From Candidatus Dojkabacteria bacterium (lineage in GTDB: Bacteria; Patescibacteriota; Dojkabacteria; SC72; JAFGCJ01), in contig JAFGCJ010000003.1 in assembly GCA_016932785.1 (NCBI GenBank), positions 1-40,970 of the forward strand: a stretch of DNA of 40,970 nt, written 5' to 3'. The translations under genes were made by a program, and so were the position numbers. Position 1 is the first letter of the stretch. Each line of letters opens with the position of its first letter. A model generated the notes under the pieces. The model saw only the letters and a program-made list of their open reading frames with translations. It did no database searches and was not told the origin of the DNA. Shown in pieces: positions 1 to 12,156 of the stretch.

Positions 1-2645
<2,645 letters not shown>

Positions 2646-2746
2646 GTGTGTTCTATTCAGTTATGAATGTGCAAATTCTGGAACACCATCCCCATACATT
2701 AAAAAACAAATGGCCTAACCCAATGTACGGTTCAAAGATGTACCTA

Positions 2747-2808
2747 TGGAGCCGAACGGATTCGAACCGCTCCTAGTTCTGCCCAGACCGAAGTCCGCAG
2801 AAGGCCCC
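2747..2808 (-). ncRNA. 62-nt tRNA-like element without a D-arm, alanine-type acceptor
   Basis: Read on the minus strand it starts GGGGCC and ends GGCTCC plus a discriminator A, giving a 6-bp acceptor that includes a G3-U70 wobble, the main identity element of tRNA-Ala and tmRNA. A normal T-arm is present (stem AGCGG/CCGTT, loop TTCGAAT), preceded by a 5-nt variable region. Where the D- and anticodon arms belong there is one stem, TTCTGC/GCAGAA, whose loop contains GAC-TTCG-GTC. There is no anticodon and no encoded CCA. It lies between tRNA-Ala and 23S in the rRNA spacer. It could be a decayed tRNA-Ala copy, a processing signal (t-element), or a functional mini RNA. The fold is seen in the sequence; the role is inference. 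Confidence 0.5.
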
Positions 2809-2827
2809 CATTTTATAAAGATCTTTC

Positions 2828-2901
2828 TGGAGCTGGGTGGACTCGAACCACCTACCTCTTCATTGCAAATGAAGTGTTCTAGCCTGATGAACTACAGCCC
2901 C
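2828..2901 (-). tRNA. tRNA-Ala (anticodon TGC)
   Basis: On the minus strand the acceptor GGGGCTG pairs with CAGCTCC, including G3-U70. The D-arm, the anticodon arm (CTTCA, loop TTTGCAA, TGAAG) and the T-arm with GGTTCGAGTCC are intact. The anticodon is TGC. The CCA end is not encoded. It occupies the usual place of tRNA-Ala in a 16S-23S spacer. Confidence 0.96.
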
Positions 2902-2950
2902 ATCTTATTAATCTACCTGCACATATCCTTTTCCTGCATAGAAAAACAAA

Positions 2951-3027
2951 TGGTGGGCGCACCTAGAGTCGAACTAGGGACCTCAGTCTTATCAGGACTG
3001 CGCTCTAACCAACTGAGCTATGCGCCC
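2951..3027 (-). tRNA. tRNA-Ile (anticodon GAT), CCA encoded
   Basis: The acceptor GGGCGCA/TGCGCCC is followed by A and an encoded CCA (2951-2953). The anticodon stem CAGTC/GACTG holds the loop CTGATAA, anticodon GAT. It is the first gene of the spacer after 16S, as in most bacterial rRNA operons. Its acceptor is identical to that of the tRNA-Ile(TAT) at 31179-31255, but its T-stem differs. Confidence 0.97.
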
Positions 3028-3208
3028 GCATCGGAAATCCCGCCGTCCAATTCAGACTTAGACCTTTTCCCGTCCGACTATCCAGGGCAATATATAAGTC
3101 CACCTTCAATTAACACTTCACTATAAAAAGAGCAATCGCGCGATCAAAGTATATCTCAACAACATGCTCCTTGATCTCCAAAAAGTGGTAGTTAGTAGAT
3201 CACTCCTT

Positions 3209-4778
<1,570 letters not shown>

Positions 4779-5064
4779 TTGTCACACTGGAACTAACTCA
4801 CGTTAGATCCAGGATTTATTACAACGTTTGTACGTTATAAGGCCGAAAACAGATAAATCTGTAATCGGAATTTTTGGGTTAAAACTACATAACTACCACT
4901 TTTTGACTTTCAAGGAGCAATCTTTACCACAAGCTCGCTTATATCATACAGCCCAAACAGAGTCAATAGAAACATGCCCGGAAAGCAGTTTCCCACCATT
5001 TCAAGTTTTAAAATCTGGAATAAAATCACAAGTGAAAACCTGTGAATCTCCCATCCCAATAACT

Positions 5065-5094
5065 ATTATATCACATAGAACAGCGCCTTTTCAA
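5065..5094 (-). promoter_or_regulatory. Putative rRNA operon promoter
   Basis: On the minus strand TTGAAA (5089-5094) and a consensus TATAAT (5065-5070) are separated by 18 bp, about 290 nt before 16S and just after the stop of the preceding gene. The 4779-5134 interval otherwise contains only rRNA leader sequence, with no gene that I can recognise. Confidence 0.55.
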
Positions 5095-5134
5095 ACGCCT
5101 AAACATATATTTCCAAGTTCTAAATATCTACCTT

Positions 5135-5560
5135 CTATCTCTTTCTTTGCATAGACTTAACTCTTTCAATTTCTTCCTCATTCAACCTTCCCAGGAGCTC
5201 CCTCACATCACATATTCTGGAGATTAATTCATTATTCAGTTCTAAATTTTCTGTCAACTCGGGAAGTTTTTCGTTAGCAATAGAGACTGCAAGGTCCTGA
5301 CACCAGTTCGTCACAGTACAGAACACGTTTACCCATGAATAACACACCAGCGCCTGGGGTAAACCTTCATCTCCAAGCATTTCTAACTTTTCAATCATAG
5401 CATGATCATTCCCCGAGATCCTATAATCAGCGGCTATCTCATAAAGAATTCCCCCCGACCTGGCTTCTCTGGCAACAATATCTAAGCATTCAATCTGAAT
5501 CGAGAGAACTTCCTGATGGGTTTCGCCATTCTTTATAACATCTCCGCAACTCATAGACAT
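5135..5560 (-). CDS. Hypothetical protein, 141 aa
   Basis: I do not recognise this protein. It is mostly helical by eye and acidic, with a basic end (KSMQRKR) and no membrane segment. The start chosen is ATG at 5560, preceded by AGGA about 5 nt upstream; a second ATG lies two codons in. A TATAAT at 5605-5610 could be its own promoter. It is the last gene before the rRNA promoter and lies 50 nt after the GAF-winged-helix gene on the same strand, so it could also be read through from that gene. Confidence 0.65.
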   Translation of the reverse strand: MSMSCGDVIKNGETHQEVLSIQIECLDIVAREARSGGILYEIAADYRISGNDHAMIEKLEMLGDEGLPQALVCYSWVNVFCTVTNWCQDLAVSIANEKLPELTENLELNNELISRICDVRELLGRLNEEEIERVKSMQRKR

Positions 5561-5610
5561 AGTCCTAAACTTAATTCAAAAAACACACTTCAAAAAATGA
5601 AGAGATTATA

Positions 5611-6636
5611 CTAATGTTGCAGCTTTTTAACACCTCTAAGCATAAACCCCCTACCCTTAAGAGTAATAAGATGACAATACGGAGGCTTATCCCTTAATTT
5701 TTTCCGTATCCTAGAAATAGCTTGAGAAATTGCCCAATCAGAATATTTTGCTCCGTAGTCTTCCTTCCATAGAATTCGTCCAATATTTTCCCTCGTAGTA
5801 ACTTTAAAATTATTTTCGACCATGAATTTTAAAAGGTCTAGTTCGGCAACCGAAAGTGTCTCTTGCACCCTTTTCCCATCGTGATAAATTTCCCCGGTAC
5901 TGAAATCTACCTCAACTCCAGAATCTCGAACCACCACACTATTATTCCCCAGATCTTCTACTTCAGAGAGGCTTGTCAAAATATCTTCCATTTCCTTACT
6001 ATCACTTTTCTTTTTTCCAGGTTTCAGGTCGACTACTCGTTGAGAAAATACAAACAGCTTGCGAACTGCCTTACACTTTTTCTTTAGTCCGTCAACAAGT
6101 TCTATTGCCACAAGATTCTCCAAAAAGAGATCTGAAACTTTCTTTATGAAATTAATATCAGACTTCGTAAACTTCACCTTCTTTTTACCCACCATAATCA
6201 TTGCATATAGAGTTTCGTCATAGAAAACGGGAAAAGACAGGAACTCACGAAAGCCAAAGATCTTAGCCATCCTAATAAATGCCTTATGCACACTCTTACC
6301 ATGCAATGATTCTGGATTTGCAAGACAACACAAAAGATCATCTGTAATTACATATTTCTTGGTCTTGTAGCTTTTAGCAAAAAGATGCTCCCCCTGAACA
6401 AGATCATACGTGAGAGAATCCATAGGTTCATTAACAATTCTCATAAAATCAGAAATCACACGAGAGGGTCCATACAAACGAGGATTAACGAGAAATCCAC
6501 CCTCAGTATCAAAAATTACTACAGCAAGAAAATTATCCCAAGACGTAAGAAGTCCTCCCGCAAGATCTATCACCTTGTTCTTATTACCAAATTGACTATC
6601 CTGACTTCCAGCTATTTTGGGGGTACCTTTACTCAT
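5611..6636 (-). CDS. GAF-like sensor fused to an OmpR/PhoB-type winged-helix domain
   Basis: The C-terminal third (about residues 245-338) is a typical response-regulator winged helix: a short beta hairpin, LSVAELDLLKFMVEN, a recognition helix region with SQAISRIRKKL, and the wing ending LITLKGRGFML. The N-terminal part (about 20-200) has the alternating pattern of a GAF domain (FLAVVIFDTEGGF, FLSFPVFYDETLYAMIMVG). No receiver domain, phospho-acceptor Asp or kinase domain is visible. It is therefore a one-component transcription regulator sensing a ligand or redox state directly. It follows the ligase gene by 35 nt on the same strand and may be co-transcribed. Its targets are unknown. Confidence 0.8.
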   Translation of the reverse strand: MSKGTPKIAGSQDSQFGNKNKVIDLAGGLLTSWDNFLAVVIFDTEGGFLVNPRLYGPSRVISDFMRIVNEPMDSLTYDLVQGEHLFAKSYKTKKYVITDDLLCCLANPESLHGKSVHKAFIRMAKIFGFREFLSFPVFYDETLYAMIMVGKKKVKFTKSDINFIKKVSDLFLENLVAIELVDGLKKKCKAVRKLFVFSQRVVDLKPGKKKSDSKEMEDILTSLSEVEDLGNNSVVVRDSGVEVDFSTGEIYHDGKRVQETLSVAELDLLKFMVENNFKVTTRENIGRILWKEDYGAKYSDWAISQAISRIRKKLRDKPPYCHLITLKGRGFMLRGVKKLQH

Positions 6637-6671
6637 GAATTAATAATAAATGATAAATTCAGTAACAGACT

Positions 6672-8498
6672 CTACTTCTGTTCATCATACATTTCGGTTA
6701 TCTCTTTAACACTCGTGGCATCCTCCGGCTGCTTATCCCTTTTCCACACCTTAAGTCGAGGAAACCTAAGAGCAAATCCCGTCTCATCTCTACCCGCTCC
6801 AGCGGTATGGATTGGGCTCTTAGTAATCTCATCTGCCTCAATAGTAGACACAATCTGAGGATAAACCCACTGATCAGGAACAAGAGATTTTTCCACATTT
6901 ACCCTCTTCGGCTTGGAATTTGATTTTATATCATCAAGATCCTTCTTAATTTCACGCCATTGATCATCAGTAATCCCAGTCCCCACTTTGGCTATACTAA
7001 CAAATTCATCGCTTGAGGAATCATATACTGCTCCCAAAAGAGCACCGATACCAAAATCTGCCTGACGACCTCTTCCGAAATAATACCCTAGAATAACAAT
7101 ATCAATTGAATCTGCTAGATGCCCCTCAAAGGCTCTCTTCATCTTGATCCAGTCAAAGCCCCGTTTCCCGGGCTTATAGTAAGAGTTTGGGTCTTTAATT
7201 ATTACACCCTCAAGGCCTTGTGATATATTCTGTTGAAAGATTTCTTCAAGCCCTTTGGCACTCTCCACCTTGTAGCTGCTAGACTCGATGATTGTATCCT
7301 CTTTTCCAACAATATCAGACAGTGTACCAATCCTTTCTTGATTGCCTTCATGCATAAGGGTCCTACCATTAAGGTATAGTAAATCAAAAACAAAAGCCTT
7401 CACCGGAACACGCTCTGCCGCACCCTTAATATCATACTTCCTCTTCCTAATCATCGTCTCCTGAAATGGGGAAAACTCTCCGGTAGAGTCATCGTATCCA
7501 ATAACCTCAGAGTCGAGAACAGCGGATTCTACCTTAAGCTTACCCGCCGCATCGACCACTTCAGGAAACATATCTGTCATATCTTCAAGATTTCTTGAAA
7601 ACAACCTTACCCGTTTTTCTTTTATACTATCGGCAAACATCCCCTGCTGATCAGATTCTCTTTTACCCCAATATTTCCACCAAACCCTATTTTCAAAAAG
7701 ATTGTTCGACTCTTTACCAATATGTATCTGGCATCTCAATCCATCGAACTTGGGTTGCACAATTGCCTCAGGAAATCTATTCATAATTGACTCCGCATCT
7801 TTCTCCCTCTCAACAAGCATTGAAGCCACAGGAACCCCAGGTATTATATCGACACTCCTGAGCCCGGAGATTCCCTTTTTAAGATATAGGGAAACAACAT
7901 GCCCAAGGTCTGAACTTACACCATAAGCTCTTTCAATCTCATCTCTGTCACTTTTATCCCCTTTTATAGCAACAGAAACGGCATCCAATACGGTCTTACT
8001 GCTACACCCAAGCCTGAGTTTTTGGGCAAGAATTCTTGCTACATATTTTGCTTCAACAGGAGACAGACCAACAAATAACTTGTGCATCTTCTGATTGCGT
8101 ATATCCACAGACCCTACTCCCTCAACAAGTGCCACCCCCCAAAGAGAATCATACACCTCCTTAATACTCATACCCTTACCTCTACTCACTGCTTTCCCCA
8201 TCAACTCAGAAGCTACAAGACCCAAGTCTCCACTTTCATTAAAGATATCCTTTGCGGATTTACGCAATCCAGCAGAAATACGGATCCCATCAAGAACCTT
8301 CAAAAGGAGCTTATTGGCAACGTTAAACTCTACCGGTACAAACATAGGAACGACCCGACCCACAAGTAAGTAAGAGACAATTGCCGACTCTTCAGACGAG
8401 CAATGACCATATAGGTCGGCAAGAATATCCGTCATTTCTAGACGCGAAGCGGTAGCTTCTATTTTTTCGAAAAAGCCTCCCAGCTCTTTAAATTTCAT
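6672..8498 (-). CDS. ATP-dependent DNA ligase (archaeal/eukaryotic LigI type)
   Basis: It joins nicked DNA through an AMP-lysine intermediate. The adenylation motif KFDGLR has its lysine at about residue 250. The length of 608 aa, with an N-terminal helical DNA-binding domain (1-200), nucleotidyltransferase core (about 225-430) and C-terminal OB domain (about 450-590), fits the archaeal-type replicative ligases. It does not fit the short LigD-type or the bacterial NAD-dependent LigA. Other ligase motifs are visible, such as DSEVIGYD and EGVIIKDP. It starts 4 nt after the stop of the membrane-anchored HTH gene, so the two form an operon. Whether the genome also has LigA cannot be seen from here. 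Confidence 0.95.
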   Translation of the reverse strand: MKFKELGGFFEKIEATASRLEMTDILADLYGHCSSEESAIVSYLLVGRVVPMFVPVEFNVANKLLLKVLDGIRISAGLRKSAKDIFNESGDLGLVASELMGKAVSRGKGMSIKEVYDSLWGVALVEGVGSVDIRNQKMHKLFVGLSPVEAKYVARILAQKLRLGCSSKTVLDAVSVAIKGDKSDRDEIERAYGVSSDLGHVVSLYLKKGISGLRSVDIIPGVPVASMLVEREKDAESIMNRFPEAIVQPKFDGLRCQIHIGKESNNLFENRVWWKYWGKRESDQQGMFADSIKEKRVRLFSRNLEDMTDMFPEVVDAAGKLKVESAVLDSEVIGYDDSTGEFSPFQETMIRKRKYDIKGAAERVPVKAFVFDLLYLNGRTLMHEGNQERIGTLSDIVGKEDTIIESSSYKVESAKGLEEIFQQNISQGLEGVIIKDPNSYYKPGKRGFDWIKMKRAFEGHLADSIDIVILGYYFGRGRQADFGIGALLGAVYDSSSDEFVSIAKVGTGITDDQWREIKKDLDDIKSNSKPKRVNVEKSLVPDQWVYPQIVSTIEADEITKSPIHTAGAGRDETGFALRFPRLKVWKRDKQPEDATSVKEITEMYDEQK

Positions 8499-8502
8499 GA
8501 GA

Positions 8503-8937
8503 CTAAATTCTGAAGTATTCTGTAGCTCGAGTAGAACCCTTCCTTCTAATTAATCCTTTCTTCTCAAGCTTAACCATATCTCTTCTCAATGTCCGTGTTG
8601 ATACACCAGATATGGTTTTCAGCAGATCAGATATTGAAGTTGGAGAATCCTTACCTAACATCGAGATTATTTCCTTCTGTCTCGCAGTAAGATCCGAAGT
8701 ACCTGACACAGGTGAAGATTCTTCAACAGATAACGTTTTAAGATTGACCCTTCTATCCTTTTTTCTACCACCGTCATTCGAATCCCGCCCAGTCTTTCCA
8801 TTTTTCAACCTATCTTTCACCTCGCGGCCAGATTTGGTAAGTTTAAGAAAAACATAATAACCACCAAGAAGAAAAACGGCAGCCCAAATAAACGTCGAAA
8901 TCACAATTCTAAAAACTCCCCTAGCTTTCTTTTCCAT
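8503..8937 (-). CDS. Membrane-anchored HTH protein (DeoR-type helix-turn-helix)
   Basis: One membrane helix at residues about 12-31 (FRIVISTFIWAAVFLLGGYY) is followed by a charged linker. A C-terminal DeoR/MarR-like helix-turn-helix (about 85-143) follows, with LTARQKEIISML, the recognition helix STRTLRRDMVKLEKKGLI and a short wing. It would hold a DNA-binding domain at the inner face of the membrane. The start could be the GTG at 8940 or the adjoining ATG at 8937. The promoter upstream puts +1 at about 8938, so I chose the ATG. It precedes the ligase gene by 4 nt. Regulation of the ligase operon is possible but unproven. Confidence 0.75.
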   Translation of the reverse strand: MEKKARGVFRIVISTFIWAAVFLLGGYYVFLKLTKSGREVKDRLKNGKTGRDSNDGGRKKDRRVNLKTLSVEESSPVSGTSDLTARQKEIISMLGKDSPTSISDLLKTISGVSTRTLRRDMVKLEKKGLIRRKGSTRATEYFRI

Positions 8938-8944
8938 CACTCAC

Positions 8945-8973
8945 ATTATACTGAACCACGATCTGACATTCAA
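8945..8973 (-). promoter_or_regulatory. Promoter of the HTH-ligase operon, leaderless
   Basis: On the minus strand TTGAAT (8968-8973), a 17-bp spacer and TATAAT (8945-8950). The predicted +1 at about 8938 lies directly at the GTG/ATG start, leaving no room for a ribosome binding site. Confidence 0.75.
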
Positions 8974-9053
8974 GAAAAGACCCTGGTCTGTTACCACCGC
9001 GTGACATAACGTAGGTGTTTCACGAGAATTGTCTTTTGTGGATAAGTTTTGCT

Positions 9054-9082
9054 TTCACAATACCTCTATATTGCATTATACT
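9054..9082 (+). promoter_or_regulatory. Putative promoter of a non-coding RNA
   Basis: TTCACA (9054-9059), 17 bp, TATACT (9077-9082), each one base from consensus. The predicted +1 is at about 9089, pointing into a gene-free stretch with strong secondary structure. Confidence 0.45.
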
Positions 9083-9088
9083 CGGTTC

Positions 9089-9295
9089 GGAATTATACAC
9101 GGTTACGCAATTTCGGAATAGCAAGGAAAAATTTGAGAACCCGCTGGAAGATGAAGATGGCTGTGCCCCACAACCCTTCAATCTTTACATCTATGTGCAC
9201 CAATTCTAAACAATCACATTATTTGATTGGTGCTAATCCCTAGCGACCAGCGGGTCTCAAGAAGGAGGAGGAAACTCAAACATGAGTTCCCAGCG
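9089..9295 (+). ncRNA. Candidate structured non-coding RNA
   Basis: This part of a 412-nt gap between the HTH gene and polA has no credible reading frame but folds well. A closing stem (GAG + ACCCGCTGG at 9135-9147 with CCAGCGGGT + CTC at 9247-9258) encloses two arms. Arm 1 is AGATGAAGAT (9149-9158) with ATCTT-TA-CATCT (9181-9192), holding an inner TGTG/CACA. Arm 2 is GCACCAAT (9197-9204) with ATTGGTGC (9226-9233). A further hairpin (ACTCA/TGAGT) lies near 9273-9288. I compared it with RNase P RNA, SRP RNA, tmRNA and 6S and found no decisive signature. The strand is inferred from the plus-strand promoter; the stems would form on either strand. No terminator is clear. Confidence 0.35.
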
Positions 9296-9352
9296 CAATA
9301 GTACTATAGGATGAAGATAAATACAATCGTAGAATATGTTAAAAATGTGTTC

Positions 9353-12127
9353 CTATTTTGCTTTTACCAAAGACTTTCCTTTACCTATCTCAATTTCCAA
9401 CGGCACACTTAGATCTACTACATTGCACATTATTTCCTTAACGGCATCTACAACCTTTCCTGCATCGCCAGCACTACTTTCAAATACCAACTCATCATGT
9501 ATTTGAAGAAGTAAACTTGCATTAATCTCATTCTCAAAAAGCCATCTGTTAATCTCAACCATGGCTATTCTCATAATATCCGCCGCAGTTCCCTGCATGG
9601 GAAGATTGATTGCCTCACGTTCAGAGGCCTCCCGAACAATCCTGTTTCCAGACTTAACCCCGGGTATGTATCTTCGGCGGCCCAAGAGAGTCTCAACATA
9701 GCCATTCTTTCTCACAAAAGAGACTATACCTTCCATAAAATCCTTAACACCAACATATTTTTCGAAATACTCATTAATATAAGTTGATGCATCTTCACGC
9801 CCGATCCCAAGCTGCTCAGACAATCCAAACGGTGATAAACCGTACAAAACCCCAAAATTAATTGTTTTAGCAAGCCTCCGGTCATCGATATCAACATCTT
9901 TTTCATCTTTACCTAGAATTCTTGCGGCGGTAGAAGAGTGAAAATCCTTACCACTCTCAAAGTCCTCCATCATTAATTTATCCTTAGAAAAATGCGCCAA
10001 AATTCTAAGTTCTATCTGAGAATAATCTGCAGAGATAAGAGTCTTTCCCTTTGGAGCGATAAACATTCCCTTTATCTCCTTCCCAAGATCTGTTCGTGTC
10101 GGAATGTTCTGTAAATTCGGATCCTGGGAGGAAAGCCTTCCCGTAGTAGTAACTGTTTGCTTAAATGTAGAATGAATTCTCCCATCAGATGATTCCCTCG
10201 AATACTTCAAAAGGGGTTCTACATACGTACTATTTAACTTCACCATTTCACGATATTTCAATACACTTTTCACACATGGATGTAGATCTTTAAGCTTCTC
10301 TAAAACAGAAACGTCAGTTGAGTAGCCTGTCTTCGTCTTTTTTTGAACAGGTAGCCCTAATTCCTCGAAAAGCACATCCCCCAACTGCCTAGTCGAGCTT
10401 ATATTGAACTCATGACCCACACTGTCATAAATTTCTTTCTCCGCCTTGGAAATCTCAGAGTCGAGATCCTTCTTTTTTGTCTCAAGCATGTGGCTGTCAA
10501 TCAAAATACCAACCTTACTCATCTCTGCCAATACTACCGTCAAAGGGGTATCATACTTTCTAATACATTCCAATCCTACAGGCTTACCTAATGGATCTCT
10601 TATTAACCTTATAGTTTCTAACTGCTCTCCCAGTTTTTTTCTGAGCGATTCTTGCGTTGCCCAAATCGCATCCAAACAAGAAGCACAGTAGTCCTCAGAC
10701 CCAAGATCCTGATCGGGCAATACAACCGATGCCTCAGAAAATGCTAGGGACCTAATAGAATAATCCCGCTGACCAGTAGATAAATAATACGAGATCAGCC
10801 CAATATCGAGAATTTTCTCTTTCGAAAAATCAAAAATGCCTTTTTTCTCCTTGCGATCCAAGTCGATAACTGAAAAAAGTAACTGGCAATAATCTTCCCA
10901 CCCGTAAGCCGAAGCCTCACAATCAAGACCTCGAAGAAAATCCCAAGTCTTTTTCAGAACTTCACCATCACCAGAATCCTTGCCAAAAAAATACTTTATA
11001 TTTTTGCCATCGTCCACTCCAACCATACAAGCAGCAGAATCTGCTAAAAAAGCAAAAGCTGCTCTCTTAGCTTGCTTTCCTAATTCGGACATTTCGGACA
11101 TTGCAGGCTCGGTTATTGACAATACAACGTTTTTAATTGGATCCGAGGCCTTTACACCATTAGTATTTGCCTCTTCTACACCTGACCCAAACATGCCCAT
11201 CTGCACACCCCCTTCATCTCCTCTGATACTCTCTGGAATTCTCTTCAAGAGAGACCTGAACTCGAATTCCTGGAATTTTTTGACCACCAGACTGTAATCA
11301 AAGTCCCTTAGTAGACAGTCTTCAAGATCGAGATCCAGATCGAGATTTGAGACTATAACAGCTAAATGCTTGCTCATTTTTGCCTGCTCTTTACCCTCCG
11401 ATAAAAGTTTCTTTTGCCTCTCAGTCAGCGATTCAAGATTCTTATAAATATCCTCTATATGTCCATATTTTTTCACAAGTTCCGTTGCAGTCTTTTTTCC
11501 AACACCCTTAACCCCAGGTATATTATCCGACGAATCACCAACTAATGCCTTGAAGTCAGGAATAAACTCAGGTTCAAACCCAAGTAATTTTTTAACCTCA
11601 TCCCTATCAAACATAACAGTATTCTTAAATGATCCTCTCGGCAGCCACACTCTTGTATTCATATCGACCATCTGAAGAAGATCTTTATCTCCAGTAACAA
11701 TAACCTGCTCGAGACCTTGAGATTTCCATTTACCCCTGTCTGTCAACTCTGCGAGAGTACCTAAAATATCATCTGCCTCGTAACCTTCAACCTCAAGAAT
11801 CGGTACATTAAAGGCCTTAAGAACTTCTTTTACCATAGGAATTTGCGCTATCAGCGTTTTATCGGGAGGTTTCCTCTGAGCTTTATACCCGGAAAATTCT
11901 TCATGTCTAAACGTAGGTTTTCCTAGATCAAACGCACATACCAAATACTTTGGCTTCAACTCCTCCAACACACGCATCAACATTAGGGTAAAACCATATA
12001 CAGCGTTCACCTGTACTCCATTAGAAGTCGCAAGTTGAGCAGGAAAGGCATGGAAAGCCCTGTGAATAAGAGAATTAGAATCTATTGCAACAAACCTTTT
12101 CGGATGTGGCTTAACTTTGCTTGGCAC
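9353..12127 (-). CDS. polA: DNA polymerase I
   Basis: It fills gaps and removes RNA primers during replication and repair. The N-terminal 5' nuclease domain (about 1-300) shows FVAIDSNSLIHRAFHAFP and the helix-hairpin-helix DNIPGVKGVGKKTA. The polymerase domain (about 560-924) has motif A DYSQIELRIL near residue 697, the O-helix RRLAKTINFGVLYG and motif C HDELVFE near 877. The middle 3'-5' exonuclease domain seems inactive: the usual DxE metal motif is replaced around FAFLADSAACMVGVDDG, as in Taq-like enzymes. At 924 aa it matches the family. It starts 29 nt after the ftsH stop, so the two are probably one transcript. Confidence 0.97.
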   Translation of the reverse strand: MPSKVKPHPKRFVAIDSNSLIHRAFHAFPAQLATSNGVQVNAVYGFTLMLMRVLEELKPKYLVCAFDLGKPTFRHEEFSGYKAQRKPPDKTLIAQIPMVKEVLKAFNVPILEVEGYEADDILGTLAELTDRGKWKSQGLEQVIVTGDKDLLQMVDMNTRVWLPRGSFKNTVMFDRDEVKKLLGFEPEFIPDFKALVGDSSDNIPGVKGVGKKTATELVKKYGHIEDIYKNLESLTERQKKLLSEGKEQAKMSKHLAVIVSNLDLDLDLEDCLLRDFDYSLVVKKFQEFEFRSLLKRIPESIRGDEGGVQMGMFGSGVEEANTNGVKASDPIKNVVLSITEPAMSEMSELGKQAKRAAFAFLADSAACMVGVDDGKNIKYFFGKDSGDGEVLKKTWDFLRGLDCEASAYGWEDYCQLLFSVIDLDRKEKKGIFDFSKEKILDIGLISYYLSTGQRDYSIRSLAFSEASVVLPDQDLGSEDYCASCLDAIWATQESLRKKLGEQLETIRLIRDPLGKPVGLECIRKYDTPLTVVLAEMSKVGILIDSHMLETKKKDLDSEISKAEKEIYDSVGHEFNISSTRQLGDVLFEELGLPVQKKTKTGYSTDVSVLEKLKDLHPCVKSVLKYREMVKLNSTYVEPLLKYSRESSDGRIHSTFKQTVTTTGRLSSQDPNLQNIPTRTDLGKEIKGMFIAPKGKTLISADYSQIELRILAHFSKDKLMMEDFESGKDFHSSTAARILGKDEKDVDIDDRRLAKTINFGVLYGLSPFGLSEQLGIGREDASTYINEYFEKYVGVKDFMEGIVSFVRKNGYVETLLGRRRYIPGVKSGNRIVREASEREAINLPMQGTAADIMRIAMVEINRWLFENEINASLLLQIHDELVFESSAGDAGKVVDAVKEIMCNVVDLSVPLEIEIGKGKSLVKAK

Positions 12128-12156
12128 CTATTTTACGCTGACTACCTATTAGAATT

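Noticed and set aside
9015-9243. Two overlapping short frames of 64 codons upstream of polA's 3' side
   Set aside because: No ribosome site, odd composition, and they overlap the structured non-coding stretch.
9089-9295. RNase P, SRP, tmRNA or 6S RNA
   Set aside because: The conserved cores of these RNAs (for example GGAAGCAGCC of SRP or a tRNA-like 3' end) are absent.
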